This document shows, piece after piece, positions 27,757 to 37,272 of a stretch of DNA of 64,000 nucleotides. The DNA lies in assembly GCA_027214385.1 (NCBI GenBank), contig JAPVXR010000003.1, positions 310,001 to 374,000 on the forward strand, written 5' to 3'. The notes under the pieces were generated by a model that did not search any database, was not told the DNA's origin, and worked only from the letters and a program-made list of their open reading frames with translations. The DNA comes from Cryomorphaceae bacterium 1068 (GTDB lineage Bacteria; Bacteroidota; Bacteroidia; Flavobacteriales_D; Cryomorphaceae). The translations under genes were made by a program, and so were the position numbers. The first letter of the stretch is position 1, and the number at the start of each line of letters is the position of its first letter.

Positions 27757-28386
27757 ATGCTCACGAAGAACCGAATAATATTTCTTGTCTATTTCGCTCA
27801 GCTTGGATTTCTTTTAGGAACTGAGCCTTTGACCTATTTGATGGTGGCCTACCTCACCGCCGAATTTGCAGCAATCATCTTGGTTTTCACTTTTTATAAA
27901 ATGAGACATGATGGCAACTATATTACTCATATGCTCAATATTCCAGGAGGTGCACTTTTCGTTTTTCTATTCTGTATCATAGCCTACTATCTGGGAGTCG
28001 CTGTTGAAGAAATCCCTGAACCCATTAGAGGTCAAGAGGCAAATGTCAATCCCTTGGAGCCTTTCATCGATAATTTTATCCCGATATCATTCACTTTCAT
28101 TGGCGTGCTTGCAGCGCTTTTGGCGGAAGTCTTGCAAATGGAGAAGATAAAACAAATGGAGTTTCTGGATCGAGAATTCAGGCTGCAGACACTCACGGTG
28201 CTGGGAGTGATCGCAGTAGGTCTTTTTTCGTCTGCTCTTTATCAACTCGACTATCGAATCCCCATCATCGCTATGGGATTGGCCCGCTTAGGAATGGAAA
28301 CCTATTCCACGAAAAAACACCTGAAGCTCAAAAAGGTGATTTCAGAAAAAATGAATCAAGCAAAAAGTCAATTAAACGTTCGTTGA
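27757..28386 (+). CDS. unrecognised multi-pass membrane protein
   Basis: 209 residues from ATG 27757, chosen because it removes the overlap with the divergent helicase (43 bp apart). I do not recognise the family. About six hydrophobic segments: ~6-22, 25-45, 60-82, 108-128, 147-167 and a weaker one at ~172-185. Between segments 3 and 4 is an acidic extracytoplasmic loop (EEIPEPIRGQEANVNPLEP), and the end is a basic cytoplasmic tail (KKHLKLKKVISEKMNQAK). No catalytic motif is seen. Confidence 0.7.
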   Translation: MLTKNRIIFLVYFAQLGFLLGTEPLTYLMVAYLTAEFAAIILVFTFYKMRHDGNYITHMLNIPGGALFVFLFCIIAYYLGVAVEEIPEPIRGQEANVNPLEPFIDNFIPISFTFIGVLAALLAEVLQMEKIKQMEFLDREFRLQTLTVLGVIAVGLFSSALYQLDYRIPIIAMGLARLGMETYSTKKHLKLKKVISEKMNQAKSQLNVR

Positions 28387-28547
28387 GACGCTTATCAAAG
28401 TATTGTTTCCTTTCTTCTTATTCCCCTTTACCGACTGCTCTAAACCCCTCACGTAGATTCATCGATTGAATAAGTAGATTCGGTCAGTCTCTTTTTCATT
28501 GCCCCTTGGTTCGCGGCATATTCGTATCGGATTTAATGCCAACGACC

Positions 28548-30671
28548 ATGCGACTGCTTTCCATCATATTCGTTTTTATAGCTCTCCCAACTTGGGCACA
28601 GATACAGGTTTCGGGAACAGTACGCGACTCCAAAAGCGAAAGCATTCCCGGGGTGAACGTTTGGATCAAAGATTCTTTCGACGGTGCCTCAACCAATGCC
28701 GTTGGAGAGTTCTCGTTCGAAACGGAAGCGGCTGATAGCCTTGTTCTCATACTTTCATCCGTTGGTTTTCACCAAACTGAAATCACGCTCAAGGAGACAA
28801 CCAATTTGACCATCACTTTAAAAACTTTGGTGAACGAACTAAATGCTGTATCCATTACAGCCGGTACCATTGAAGTAAATGAAAAAGCGACATCGGTTGT
28901 GATGAAACCTCTCGATATTCTTACCACCGCAGGAGCACTTGGCGATATCACGGGCGCCTTAGCGACATTGCCCGGGACAGCTACTGTGGGAAATGACGGG
29001 AGACTTTTCGTAAGAGGGGGAGACGCCTCCGAAACAGCTATCTTTTTTGACGGGCTTCGAGTTGGAAACGCCTATGGCTCAACCACGGGAAATGTGCCAA
29101 CTAGAAACCGATTCAGCCCCGTACTATTTAAAGGAACTTTCTTCAGCACTGGTGGCTACTCGGCTGAGTTTGGCGACGCACTTTCATCGGTATTGGCACT
29201 GGAAACGGTTGATCGACCGGTTAGAAACCAGAGCGACTTTTCGTTTATGAGTGTCGGAGCGACTGCCTCGTCCACTTTTGTGGGAGAGAAGCAATCGGTT
29301 ACCGCACAGGGAGGCTATATCAACTTGGCTCCATACCAAAACGTGGTGGAGCAAAACTTCGATTGGGACAAGGCTCCTGAGACGATAGATGGTCAGGTGA
29401 TTTATCGACACGATCTCGGGAAAGACGGAATCATCAAGGGTTTTGTAATGGGATCGAAAAGCGAAATGGCGCTTTATCAGCAAAAAGTCGGATCTGAAGA
29501 CCAAGGGAACAGGCTGGGAGTGGAGAACACCTTCGGCTTCGGAAATGCAACGTATGAGCTGCCGCTCAATGACAAATGGCTCCTTGAAGGAGGAACATCG
29601 CTTAGCCTCAATAGAGATCACTATGATTTGGATACGGCCTCATTTGATATAGACAACAACTTATTGCATGTAAAGCAGAAGGCTACACATTACCTCACTG
29701 AATCTTTTAAGGTGAAAATCGGTGCCGAAGTTTTCTTTCTTGAATATGCCGAGACCATCGTAGAACTCAATGCCGAAAGAGGTTTTGAGGAGTTACGCTC
29801 TTCAGCATGGACTGAAGCTGAGTGGTACATCAACCCTAACTGGACCGTGAGGGGTGGACTACGCGGATCAAATTTCAGCGAAAGCGATATAAGTCGAGTA
29901 GAACCAAGATTGGCAGCTGCCTATCAGCCATATGAACATGGAACCATATCGATAGCAGCGGGAAGGTTCAGTCAGCCACAAGCCAGTAGCAATCGTGTGA
30001 TGGCTCCGGGCATCGACCCGTCAAAGGCGGATCATATTCAATTGAGCTTCCAGCACGCTACTCAAAAGAGAACATTGCGCGCTGAAGCTTACTACAAGGA
30101 TTACAACGATTTCGCCACCATCGAAGCTGAAGGCATTCAAGCCGCAGGAGATGGATACGCCAGAGGTTTTGATCTCTTTTACCGCGAGCAATCACTGATC
30201 AAGAATGCCGACTTCTGGTTGACTTACAGTTATGTGGATAGCAAGCGACGCTTCAACGGTTTTGAGACCCAGGTAAGACCAAACTACGCTCCACAACACA
30301 ACTTCAGCGCTGTGATGAAGTATTGGATTGCAGACTTGAAATCACAAGTAGGAGGAACTTTTAGCTGGAATAGCGGGCACCCTTACGACAGCCCGAACAG
30401 AGCAGGGGAGATGGAGTCACTTTCTCCAGACTATGCTTCGCTTTCATTGAATTGGAGCTACCTCTTTCGACAGAATTTGATCATACACGCTTCAGTGAGT
30501 AACGTAACGGGGCGCGAAAATGTCTTCGGATATCGCTACGCGAATGAGCCCAATGAAAACGGGTTTTACGAACGAGAACCCAATGGTCAAGCCGCTCCAT
30601 TCTTTGCTTTCATTGGTGTGTTTTGGACTCTTTCATCAGATAAATCAGCAAATCAACTAAACAACTTATAA
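28548..30671 (+). CDS. TonB-dependent outer membrane receptor
   Basis: 707 residues from ATG 28548 (MRLLSIIFVFIALPTWAQ, a clean signal peptide). Upstream in-frame ATGs would spoil it. Residues ~20-100 form a carboxypeptidase-regulatory-like/CNA-B-type domain (VSGTVRDSKSESIPGVNVWIKD), typical of Bacteroidetes SusC-like receptors. A plug follows, with LPGTATVGNDGRLFVRGGDASETAIFFDG, and then a beta-barrel rich in aromatic-ended strands. No SusD partner is adjacent, so it is not a standard Sus-type glycan locus. The next gene starts 20 bp downstream and is probably in the same operon. The substrate is unknown. Confidence 0.88.
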   Translation: MRLLSIIFVFIALPTWAQIQVSGTVRDSKSESIPGVNVWIKDSFDGASTNAVGEFSFETEAADSLVLILSSVGFHQTEITLKETTNLTITLKTLVNELNAVSITAGTIEVNEKATSVVMKPLDILTTAGALGDITGALATLPGTATVGNDGRLFVRGGDASETAIFFDGLRVGNAYGSTTGNVPTRNRFSPVLFKGTFFSTGGYSAEFGDALSSVLALETVDRPVRNQSDFSFMSVGATASSTFVGEKQSVTAQGGYINLAPYQNVVEQNFDWDKAPETIDGQVIYRHDLGKDGIIKGFVMGSKSEMALYQQKVGSEDQGNRLGVENTFGFGNATYELPLNDKWLLEGGTSLSLNRDHYDLDTASFDIDNNLLHVKQKATHYLTESFKVKIGAEVFFLEYAETIVELNAERGFEELRSSAWTEAEWYINPNWTVRGGLRGSNFSESDISRVEPRLAAAYQPYEHGTISIAAGRFSQPQASSNRVMAPGIDPSKADHIQLSFQHATQKRTLRAEAYYKDYNDFATIEAEGIQAAGDGYARGFDLFYREQSLIKNADFWLTYSYVDSKRRFNGFETQVRPNYAPQHNFSAVMKYWIADLKSQVGGTFSWNSGHPYDSPNRAGEMESLSPDYASLSLNWSYLFRQNLIIHASVSNVTGRENVFGYRYANEPNENGFYEREPNGQAAPFFAFIGVFWTLSSDKSANQLNNL

Positions 30672-30691
30672 ACTCTAAAAATCAATTTATT

Positions 30692-31336
30692 ATGAAAACT
30701 CTAACAACAACAATTATCCTAATTATGGTAACAGTATTTTCACTCTCTGCACAAGACGGAGCCTATGAAAGAGCCATGAAAAAAGCACTGACTGAAATGG
30801 AAGATGCCCAATCACCCGATGCTATGTTGGCTGCAGCGAATACATTTGAGCGCATTGGTCAAAAAGCAACTGACGAATACTTGCCAAGCTACTATGCCGC
30901 TTTAAATCTCCTCAACTACAATTGGACATTGCAGGACCCTGCCAAGCGCGATGAAGTTATCGAACGTGCCATGGAGCAAGTAAAAAAGGCACAAGCCATT
31001 TCACCAAATAATGATGAAGTGGAAGTTCTATACGGATATGCTCTTATGGCCAAGATGACCGTAGACCCTATGAACCGCGCGCAATCTTACAGCCCTCAAA
31101 TCATGCAAAGCTTTGGAAAGGCGATGGCGATGAATCCTGAGAATCCACGCGCGAAAGTGATGATGGCTCAAATGGAAAAGGGAACGGCTCAATTTATGGG
31201 AACGGATAGTCCGAGAGCTTGTGAATTGGCACGTCAAAGTGCTGAATTGCTGAAAAACGAAAAGCCTTCTGATGAGCTACAACCTTCTTGGGGTATGGAT
31301 TCTGCTCAGGAGATCTTAGAGGGATGTAATCACTAA
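30692..31336 (+). CDS. periplasmic TPR-like protein linked to the TonB receptor
   Basis: 214 residues. Signal peptide IILIMVTVFSLSAQ, then an all-helical protein with tetratricopeptide-like periodicity: a long helix around AMKKALTEMEDAQSPDAMLAAA, ALNLLNYNWTLQDPAKRDEV, AISPNNDEVEVLYGYALMAK and AMAMNPENPRAKVMMAQ. Its position directly after the TonB-dependent receptor suggests that it assists that transport system from the periplasm. I do not recognise a named family. Confidence 0.75.
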   Translation: MKTLTTTIILIMVTVFSLSAQDGAYERAMKKALTEMEDAQSPDAMLAAANTFERIGQKATDEYLPSYYAALNLLNYNWTLQDPAKRDEVIERAMEQVKKAQAISPNNDEVEVLYGYALMAKMTVDPMNRAQSYSPQIMQSFGKAMAMNPENPRAKVMMAQMEKGTAQFMGTDSPRACELARQSAELLKNEKPSDELQPSWGMDSAQEILEGCNH

Positions 31337-31524
31337 TTCATTCAATACCTGCTACCAGTGGATTAAGCGTTGGCAGCATTATTAAAAACTTCATTATGTC
31401 TGATCTTGCAAAAGACCATAGATTCTTGGTAGGACCTATTAAATCATTGCAGAAATGAAATCCAATAGCTCAATTTTTCATGTTCTCATTGACCCGAACA
31501 TATAACACATCAAAAGCTTCAAAA

Positions 31525-32106
31525 ATGAAATTCATATATATTAATTTTATCAAAGCAATTACACTTGTAACTATCTGCATACTTACTTTTTCTTGTAAAA
31601 AAGAGGGAGGGTATAGCGGTAATATTGACCATGCAGCCGATCTGTCTTTTACAGTGCCTTTCTCCTTTATTCCCGGAGATACCATAATATGGGAAGAGGA
31701 CATTGATTCGGGAATTAACTATGCTATCAATACCGAGCTCAAGGAGCATGACAACGCTTCTTTAGTAAGACTCGAAATTGTGAACTTAGCTATCAGATCT
31801 TCGGATGTATCAACGTTTTCTTACCTCGATAGTTTAGCTATACATATGGCCTCGAGAAACCTAGATGAAACTGCCGAATACGGAATTCCAGAAAATGCGC
31901 TATTCATTTCTTCAGTTGGACCAGAAAAACTTTCTGAAGCGAGTTTTAATGGAAATCTACAAAATGTTAATGTGAAAGGCATATTCACAAACACAGACAA
32001 TTTCAATATCTACTACGAATGCTTTTTGAACGATGGAATCTTACAGATTCAACAAGATCGAAATATTGAATTAAGCATCACATTTAGGGCTCTAATCGAG
32101 TCCTAA
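31525..32106 (+). CDS. predicted lipoprotein of unknown function
   Basis: 193 residues from ATG 31525. A hydrophobic segment ends in the lipobox LTFSC, followed by KKEGG, so it should be lipid-anchored. The mature part looks beta-rich (SFTVPFSFIPGDTIIW, LVRLEIVNLAIRS, NVNVKGIFTNTDNFNIYYECF, ELSITFRALIE). It resembles an Ig-like or jelly-roll domain, but no family is recognised. The upstream codons from 31480 are not needed. It stands ~190 bp after the TPR gene. Confidence 0.65.
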   Translation: MKFIYINFIKAITLVTICILTFSCKKEGGYSGNIDHAADLSFTVPFSFIPGDTIIWEEDIDSGINYAINTELKEHDNASLVRLEIVNLAIRSSDVSTFSYLDSLAIHMASRNLDETAEYGIPENALFISSVGPEKLSEASFNGNLQNVNVKGIFTNTDNFNIYYECFLNDGILQIQQDRNIELSITFRALIES

Positions 32107-32321
32107 ACGGCAGCGAAAACTGAAGAGAAAAGGGTTTTTTCCGAACTAACAGTCCTTATGATGAATCAGGATTTTCTGAAAAGTAAGAGTACACCGTCGC
32201 GATGAGTGAAAAGTGAATTTAGACACTTTTTCGTGTGATTCTCATTTGAATGCTTGCGTTCATCTGTTATCTCTTTATTCTGAGCTTTAAATTTTAATGG
32301 CCTCAATGTTCTCAGCGTCTT

Positions 32322-33437
32322 ATGAATAACTCTGGAAAGAAAATCATGACGGATCTCACAAACAACCATAAATTAGCCATCGTGAATAGTCAGAATCCAT
32401 TTCGTACAAAGAAAATCGGTCGATTTCTCCTGATCAATCTCGCTCTGGCTGCAGGGATCCAACTCAGCTTTTGCCCATCCTGCTTTACAGATGCAGGAAT
32501 TTTTCTGAAGAATATAGATGACTTTGTCTACTCTTTCCTCTTGTCTTGTTTCCTCAGCGGTGGTATTGGGTTTATTATTGAGAAGGCCGATAAATACTTC
32601 CCCTGGCTGGATGCTCCATTCAGCAGGTTGGTTTTCGATATTTTGGTGGTGACTACTTACACTTTTGTAGTTAGTCTTTGTCTGGCAACTATCTTTTCCG
32701 TTTACGTATGGGATTACTTTAAATTGGATGAAGTCGGTTGGGAAGGAATGGTGAACTCTACGAAAATGCCCATCATCATTGCATTGAGCATTACATTAAT
32801 TCTGACCAGTAGAAGTTTTTTGATGGAGTGGAGGCAAGCGGCTATCGATGCTGAGCAAATGAGAACCGAGCGTCTGGCTTGGAAGTATCAAAGCTTGAAA
32901 GATCAGTTGAACCCTCATTTTCTCTTCAATTCTCTCAATGTTTTGAGTAATCTCGTTTACGAGGATGCCGATCAGGCCAATGCCTTTATCGAAAAGCTAT
33001 CGAAGATTTATCGGTATGTACTCGACGTACAATATGAGGAGCTGGTAGAATTGGATCAAGAGTTGGCTTTCGCCAAAAACTACCTCGAACTACAGGAGCT
33101 ACGCTTTGGCAGCAAAATCAGTTATGTCATTAGAGTTAATGACTCGGTGAAATACGCTATTCCGCCGCTTACCCTCCAGCTGCTATTGGAAAATGCCGTT
33201 AAGCACAATGCGGCTACCAAGGATAAGCCACTTATTATTTCCATCATTCAGGAAGACGACCAATTGAAGGTGACCAATACATTTAACCCAAGGACTACTG
33301 AGCCTGAAGAGTCAGGAATCGGATTAAAAAACATCAAAGAGCGCTATAGTTTCCTTTCAAATCGGGAGGTGGTGATCGATCAGAATGAAGCGCTATTTGA
33401 AGTCAACATACCACTGCTAACCAAAACGCTGTCGTGA
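32322..33437 (+). CDS. LytS-type sensor histidine kinase
   Basis: 371 residues (ATG 32322; ATG 32346 also possible). Four predicted membrane helices (~34-52, 66-84, 104-128, 149-165) with short loops and no separate sensor domain. Then comes a His_kinase domain with DQLNPHFLFNSLNVL (phospho-acceptor His199) and an ATP-binding domain with LLLENAVKHN (N-box) and a SGIGLKNIKERY G-box. It stops inside the start of the LytTR regulator gene (4-bp overlap), so the pair forms one signalling system. The stimulus is unknown. Confidence 0.88.
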   Translation: MNNSGKKIMTDLTNNHKLAIVNSQNPFRTKKIGRFLLINLALAAGIQLSFCPSCFTDAGIFLKNIDDFVYSFLLSCFLSGGIGFIIEKADKYFPWLDAPFSRLVFDILVVTTYTFVVSLCLATIFSVYVWDYFKLDEVGWEGMVNSTKMPIIIALSITLILTSRSFLMEWRQAAIDAEQMRTERLAWKYQSLKDQLNPHFLFNSLNVLSNLVYEDADQANAFIEKLSKIYRYVLDVQYEELVELDQELAFAKNYLELQELRFGSKISYVIRVNDSVKYAIPPLTLQLLLENAVKHNAATKDKPLIISIIQEDDQLKVTNTFNPRTTEPEESGIGLKNIKERYSFLSNREVVIDQNEALFEVNIPLLTKTLS

Positions 33438-34198
33438 TGAATTTTCTCATTATCGAAGATGAAGAGCAAGCTGCTAAGCGCTTGAAGCGACTAATTTCCG
33501 CGCTGGTGCCTAAGGCCTTTATTCACGGACCTTGTGAATCCGTTAAAGAAGCCGTTCAATGGTTTTCTGAAAATCCAAAACCCGACCTGGCTTTTTTCGA
33601 TATCCACTTGGCCGATGGATTGAGCTTTGAAATAGGAGAGAAGGTCAAAGTTTCTTGTCCCATCATCTTCACCACAGCTTACGATCAATATGCTATTCGA
33701 GCTTTCAAGCTCAATTCGGTCGATTATTTGCTAAAGCCAATCGGCGAAGATGATCTTTCGGGCGCCATCGAAAAATTCCAAATGCATTTTCTCAACCATC
33801 CCGTCAAGGTTTTTGGAAATGACTGGCCAGAACAAATCAAGAGCGACTACCAAAACAAGTACAAAAAACGATTTGTAACAAGAGTAGGGGATCGGTTGCA
33901 AACCTTGGAGGTGAGTGATGCTAATTTCGCTTACAGCGAGAACAAAGGGACCTATCTCCGTAGCAAAGAAGGAAAAAACTATTTGGTGGACTACACTCTT
34001 GAGCAGGTTGAAGCTATGCTCGATCCGGCGGAGTTCTTTCGGTTAAACCGAAAGTACATCGCCCGTTTTGAAGCTGTGGATGAAATGCTCAGTTATTCCA
34101 ATAGTCGACTCAAGGTGACTCTTCACGATTGGGATGATCAAGATATCGTGTTAAGTCGAGAAAAAACAAGAGAGTTTAAGCAATGGCTGGATCGCTAA
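33434..34198 (+). CDS. LytTR-family response regulator
   Basis: 254 residues. REC domain 1-120 with acidic pocket EDEE (8-11), phospho-acceptor Asp56 in FFDIHLADG and Lys in LLKPI (~108), then a LytTR DNA-binding domain (~150-254: FVTRVGDRLQTLEVSDANF...FFRLNRKYIARFEAV). Receives phosphate from the LytS-type kinase. Its 3' end overlaps the convergent marC gene by 4 bp. Confidence 0.9.
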   Translation: MMNFLIIEDEEQAAKRLKRLISALVPKAFIHGPCESVKEAVQWFSENPKPDLAFFDIHLADGLSFEIGEKVKVSCPIIFTTAYDQYAIRAFKLNSVDYLLKPIGEDDLSGAIEKFQMHFLNHPVKVFGNDWPEQIKSDYQNKYKKRFVTRVGDRLQTLEVSDANFAYSENKGTYLRSKEGKNYLVDYTLEQVEAMLDPAEFFRLNRKYIARFEAVDEMLSYSNSRLKVTLHDWDDQDIVLSREKTREFKQWLDR

Positions 34199-34842
34199 GC
34201 CGCAATTCCTTCCTGAATGATCCGTACGAGAATAGGTCGAAGTCCGCTGAAAAGGAATTCTACTGCTATCACCATCACAATTAGCCCCATCATTCGCATC
34301 AAAACCTTATTGCCGGTTTCACCCAGCTTCTCGCTGATTTTTGAAGAGCTCACAAGAATTAAAAGCGTCAATATAAGAACCAGCGCTACAGTTGCTATCA
34401 AGGTTGCTTTTTGAGCAGGACCTTCGGCGAGATCCATCAAAACGATCATGTTTGTGATTGAGCCGGGTCCGCAAATCATTGGTATGCCTAAAGGCGTCAC
34501 AGAAATATCGGTTACGTAAGACTTCTTATCCTCTTTGCGCACTTTCACCGAAGAAAGTCGAGCTTGCAGCATATCATAGCCCATCATGAAGAAGATGATT
34601 CCACCCACGACGCGAAAACTATCTACCGAAATCCCGAAGAACTTGAAGAGAAGATGACCTGTAAATGCAAAAAAGAGCAGTGCACCGAAGGCAACCAACA
34701 CAGCTTTCAATGCCGTTTGTTTTTTTCCGTGTTTATCGAGACCAGCAGTCATGGTCATAAATACGGGCATGGTACCCAGTGGATTGATGAGCGTAAAGAA
34801 TGAAGTAAAGGCCAGAATGGCAAAGCCGGTAATAGATTCCAT
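34195..34842 (-). CDS. marC: MarC family integral membrane protein
   Basis: 215 residues with six predicted transmembrane helices. Family signature FTSFFTLINPLGTMPVFMTMT in helix 1, and a duplicated-half pattern (VTPLGIPMICGPGSITNMIVL in the second half, Asn/Pro/Gly-rich like the first). MarC proteins are of unsettled function; the old antibiotic-resistance link was withdrawn. The single gene converges on the response regulator with overlapping ends. Confidence 0.85.
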   Translation of the reverse strand: MESITGFAILAFTSFFTLINPLGTMPVFMTMTAGLDKHGKKQTALKAVLVAFGALLFFAFTGHLLFKFFGISVDSFRVVGGIIFFMMGYDMLQARLSSVKVRKEDKKSYVTDISVTPLGIPMICGPGSITNMIVLMDLAEGPAQKATLIATVALVLILTLLILVSSSKISEKLGETGNKVLMRMMGLIVMVIAVEFLFSGLRPILVRIIQEGIAA

Positions 34843-34957
34843 TTGAATAGGGTGATTTTTTGCGGCCGCAAAGATACGCTAATTCAACCTTGAAATGCAC
34901 AAATTTTGATCGGATAAATCTAATGAAAAAGGCGAATCCAAATGCTTTCTAAAAGGA

Positions 34958-34985
34958 AAGCCCGCTTCGAATACGAAGCGGGCTT
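34958..34985 (-). terminator. intrinsic terminator after the 288-residue T9SS protein
   Basis: A perfect 12-bp stem (34958-34969 with 34974-34985) and AATA loop, 24 bp after the stop codon. On the minus strand it is followed by TCCTTTT. Confidence 0.85.
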
Positions 34986-35009
34986 AGGTTGAATTGGAAA
35001 TGGTTTTTA

Positions 35010-35876
35010 TTAGAGCTTAACTAGCTTTTCATTGACGATGGTTCCATCGACTAGTTGCACGTTGAGGAGATAGGTTCCAAATGACAGGTCAGAGACATCT
35101 ATGCTTTGGAGCGAGTCAAGGAAATAAATCTGTTCTTCTTTGACCAGCTGACCGTTCATATTGAAAAATCGGATGACACCATCTTGTCCCTTCGAATACT
35201 CATCCAGCTCAAATTGAATAATATCAGATTCTGTAGGATTAGGATATATCACAAATCTGTCATCAGATCCAGAACCTGCTTCCCATAATCCCGTCAGTTC
35301 GCCCATCACCGCAGACCGATTCATGATAGGTACGCTTCCGCAGAGCTGATAGTACTGATGAGTTTCGGGCAAGGGATTAAAATCACTTACCAAACCGATT
35401 TTTAAAACTGCCCCCATTTCACTATTCTGAATCCACCCCGTATTCACCACAGAGTATGAGGTAGGGGTTCCTGCTATGGTAGCATCTGCGACATAAAGCA
35501 ATTCAGTTCCATCTTCTCGATACACTCTTACCCACCTGTTGTCGACCCCACCCATGGGGCTCATGTCAGCATTGTATAGGACATACTCGACTGTTGTTGT
35601 GTCACAATCGAAAAGACTTCTAGAGATAAAATAGACAAAGTGAGTACCTGAGATACCCACTTGTGGAATGTCGATTTCGCGGTAAATCGTATTGTCCAAG
35701 TTGTATAGTGTAAATGATCCTTCATCATAATTGGAAGTAAATACTTTGAGAAGGTTATCATCTACGAGGACCAGTTGGGACTGATCTGCTTGGTATTCAC
35801 CAATTAAATCAATCTGAGCACTTGCAGATTTGACTAAGATTAAACCTGTTAAGAAAATAAAGATCTTGATTTTCAT
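35010..35876 (-). CDS. secreted protein with T9SS type A sorting domain
   Basis: 288 residues. Signal peptide (IFIFLTGLILVKSASAQ), a ~190-residue beta-rich central part of no recognised family, and a C-terminal Por-secretion domain (YPNPTESDIIQFEL...IRFFNMNGQLVKEE...LSFGTYLLNVQLVDG...EKLVKL) that targets it to the type IX secretion system for cell-surface attachment or release. The central part has only two Cys visible (SLFDCD and LCGSVP), possibly a disulfide. Single gene. Confidence 0.85.
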   Translation of the reverse strand: MKIKIFIFLTGLILVKSASAQIDLIGEYQADQSQLVLVDDNLLKVFTSNYDEGSFTLYNLDNTIYREIDIPQVGISGTHFVYFISRSLFDCDTTTVEYVLYNADMSPMGGVDNRWVRVYREDGTELLYVADATIAGTPTSYSVVNTGWIQNSEMGAVLKIGLVSDFNPLPETHQYYQLCGSVPIMNRSAVMGELTGLWEAGSGSDDRFVIYPNPTESDIIQFELDEYSKGQDGVIRFFNMNGQLVKEEQIYFLDSLQSIDVSDLSFGTYLLNVQLVDGTIVNEKLVKL

Positions 35877-35961
35877 GATATATTTAATAGTGGTTAATTA
35901 GATTCGAAATGTGCAAGAAATACCAATTGGAATTGCGCTTCGCATAGTAATTTAAGAAATC

Positions 35962-35992
35962 TTTGGAGAAGGACTCTAAACCCTTATTTTTG
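35962..35992 (+). promoter_or_regulatory. Bacteroidetes-type promoter of the TPR gene
   Basis: TTTG at 35962-35965 and TATTTTTG at 35985-35992, spaced by 19 bp. This leaves a leader of roughly 65 nt before the ATG at 36066. Confidence 0.75.
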
Positions 35993-36065
35993 CCCTGGTT
36001 AAGTAGAGAGATTTTTACTTGGCACGCACTTTGTCAATAAGCCCACAAATAAAAAAACGAAATCC

Positions 36066-37205
36066 ATGAAACGCATTTTGATATTATTTACTCTTGTTTT
36101 GGCGGCGGCCACCACATTCGCTCAAAGCGCAAAAAGAGTATCAGCTTACAACTATATGTCTGATGGTGAATTCTTAAAAGCTAAGGAGCCCATCGATGAA
36201 GCCATTACTGATTCCAAGACAGGTGTAGACGACAAGACTTGGAGATACCGAGGTCAGATTTATACCGGTTTAGCTCAAAACGATTACGAGGGAATTGACA
36301 AGGCAGACGCCATCAAAACAGCCATTGAGTCTTTTGAAAAGGCGATGGAACTTGATGTAAAGAACAAATGGAAGCAGGAAAACCTTTCCGGTTTGGCACA
36401 AGCACAAAACCTTGCCGTGAACATGGGAATCGCTGCTTACAATGCCTCTGAATTCGAAAAGTCCGCTAATCTCTTTTTGGTGGGGGAGGAAGCTGCAGCA
36501 AATCTAGGGGTAGTAGATACTCTCGCTTTATACAATGCAGGATTGGCAGCAGAACAAGCAGGTAATTTTGAAATGGCTTTGACTCAGTATCGCAAGGCCA
36601 CGGAAATCAATTATTTAGGAGCAAAAATGTATCTCTACATGGCGAACTTGTACCAGCGTCAAGAGGATACGGATGGTTACCTCGCCATAATTCAGGAAGG
36701 GAGGAAAGCGTATCCGGAAGATGCCGACTTGATCGTTTACGAATTGAATTATTATCTGCAGAGTAAGAAGTTTGACGAAGCGAAGAACAACCTGCTTTTG
36801 GCCATCGAAAAAGAGCCGGATAATAAGCAGTTGTATTTCTCACTTGGTGTGGTTTACCAGGAGCTTGGAAATACCGAAGAAGCAGTGAAAGCTTATAAAA
36901 AGGCTATTGAAATCGATCCTGAATACTTTGATGCAGTTTACAACTTGGGCGCTTTCTACTTCAACAATGGTGTAGAAATGAACAATGCCGCAAACGAAAT
37001 TGAAGACAATAAGGCTTACGAAGCGAAGAGAGCAGAGGCTAAAGCGGAATTTGAAAAAGGTCTACCGCATTTAGAGAAGGCTCATCAATTGGACCCGACT
37101 GATGTAGGTGCTATGGCTTCTTTACAACAATTGTACGCTCTCTTGGAAATGACCGACAAGTACCAAGAGATGAAAACAAAGCTTGAATCGGCGAAAGCTG
37201 AATAA
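36066..37205 (+). CDS. periplasmic tetratricopeptide repeat protein
   Basis: 379 residues. Signal peptide (LFTLVLAAATTFAQ), then helical repeats along the whole protein. The clearest TPR units are around 143-180 (ALYNAGLAAEQAGNFEMALTQYRKATE), 245-280 (QLYFSLGVVYQELGNTEEAVKAYKKAIEIDP) and 281-300. The end is a Lys/Glu-rich helix. Such proteins are scaffolds in periplasmic or outer-membrane assemblies; the partner cannot be told. It has its own promoter and terminator, so it is a monocistronic gene. Confidence 0.85.
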   Translation: MKRILILFTLVLAAATTFAQSAKRVSAYNYMSDGEFLKAKEPIDEAITDSKTGVDDKTWRYRGQIYTGLAQNDYEGIDKADAIKTAIESFEKAMELDVKNKWKQENLSGLAQAQNLAVNMGIAAYNASEFEKSANLFLVGEEAAANLGVVDTLALYNAGLAAEQAGNFEMALTQYRKATEINYLGAKMYLYMANLYQRQEDTDGYLAIIQEGRKAYPEDADLIVYELNYYLQSKKFDEAKNNLLLAIEKEPDNKQLYFSLGVVYQELGNTEEAVKAYKKAIEIDPEYFDAVYNLGAFYFNNGVEMNNAANEIEDNKAYEAKRAEAKAEFEKGLPHLEKAHQLDPTDVGAMASLQQLYALLEMTDKYQEMKTKLESAKAE

Positions 37206-37234
37206 GGAAACAGGTCGAAATATATTATGTTAAG

Positions 37235-37265
37235 TAAACCCATCGCCTTTGTGATGGGTTTATTT
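37235..37265 (+). terminator. intrinsic terminator after the TPR gene
   Basis: 10-bp stem TAAACCCATC (37235-37244) with GATGGGTTTA (37253-37262), 8-nt loop, followed by TTTAT. It lies 30 bp past the stop and just before the next small gene. Confidence 0.85.
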
Positions 37266-37272
37266 ATGCAAT

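Noticed and set aside
32166-32369. 67-codon minus-strand frame before the LytS gene
   Set aside because: Basic, low-complexity junk-like translation overlapping the kinase start; no support as a gene.
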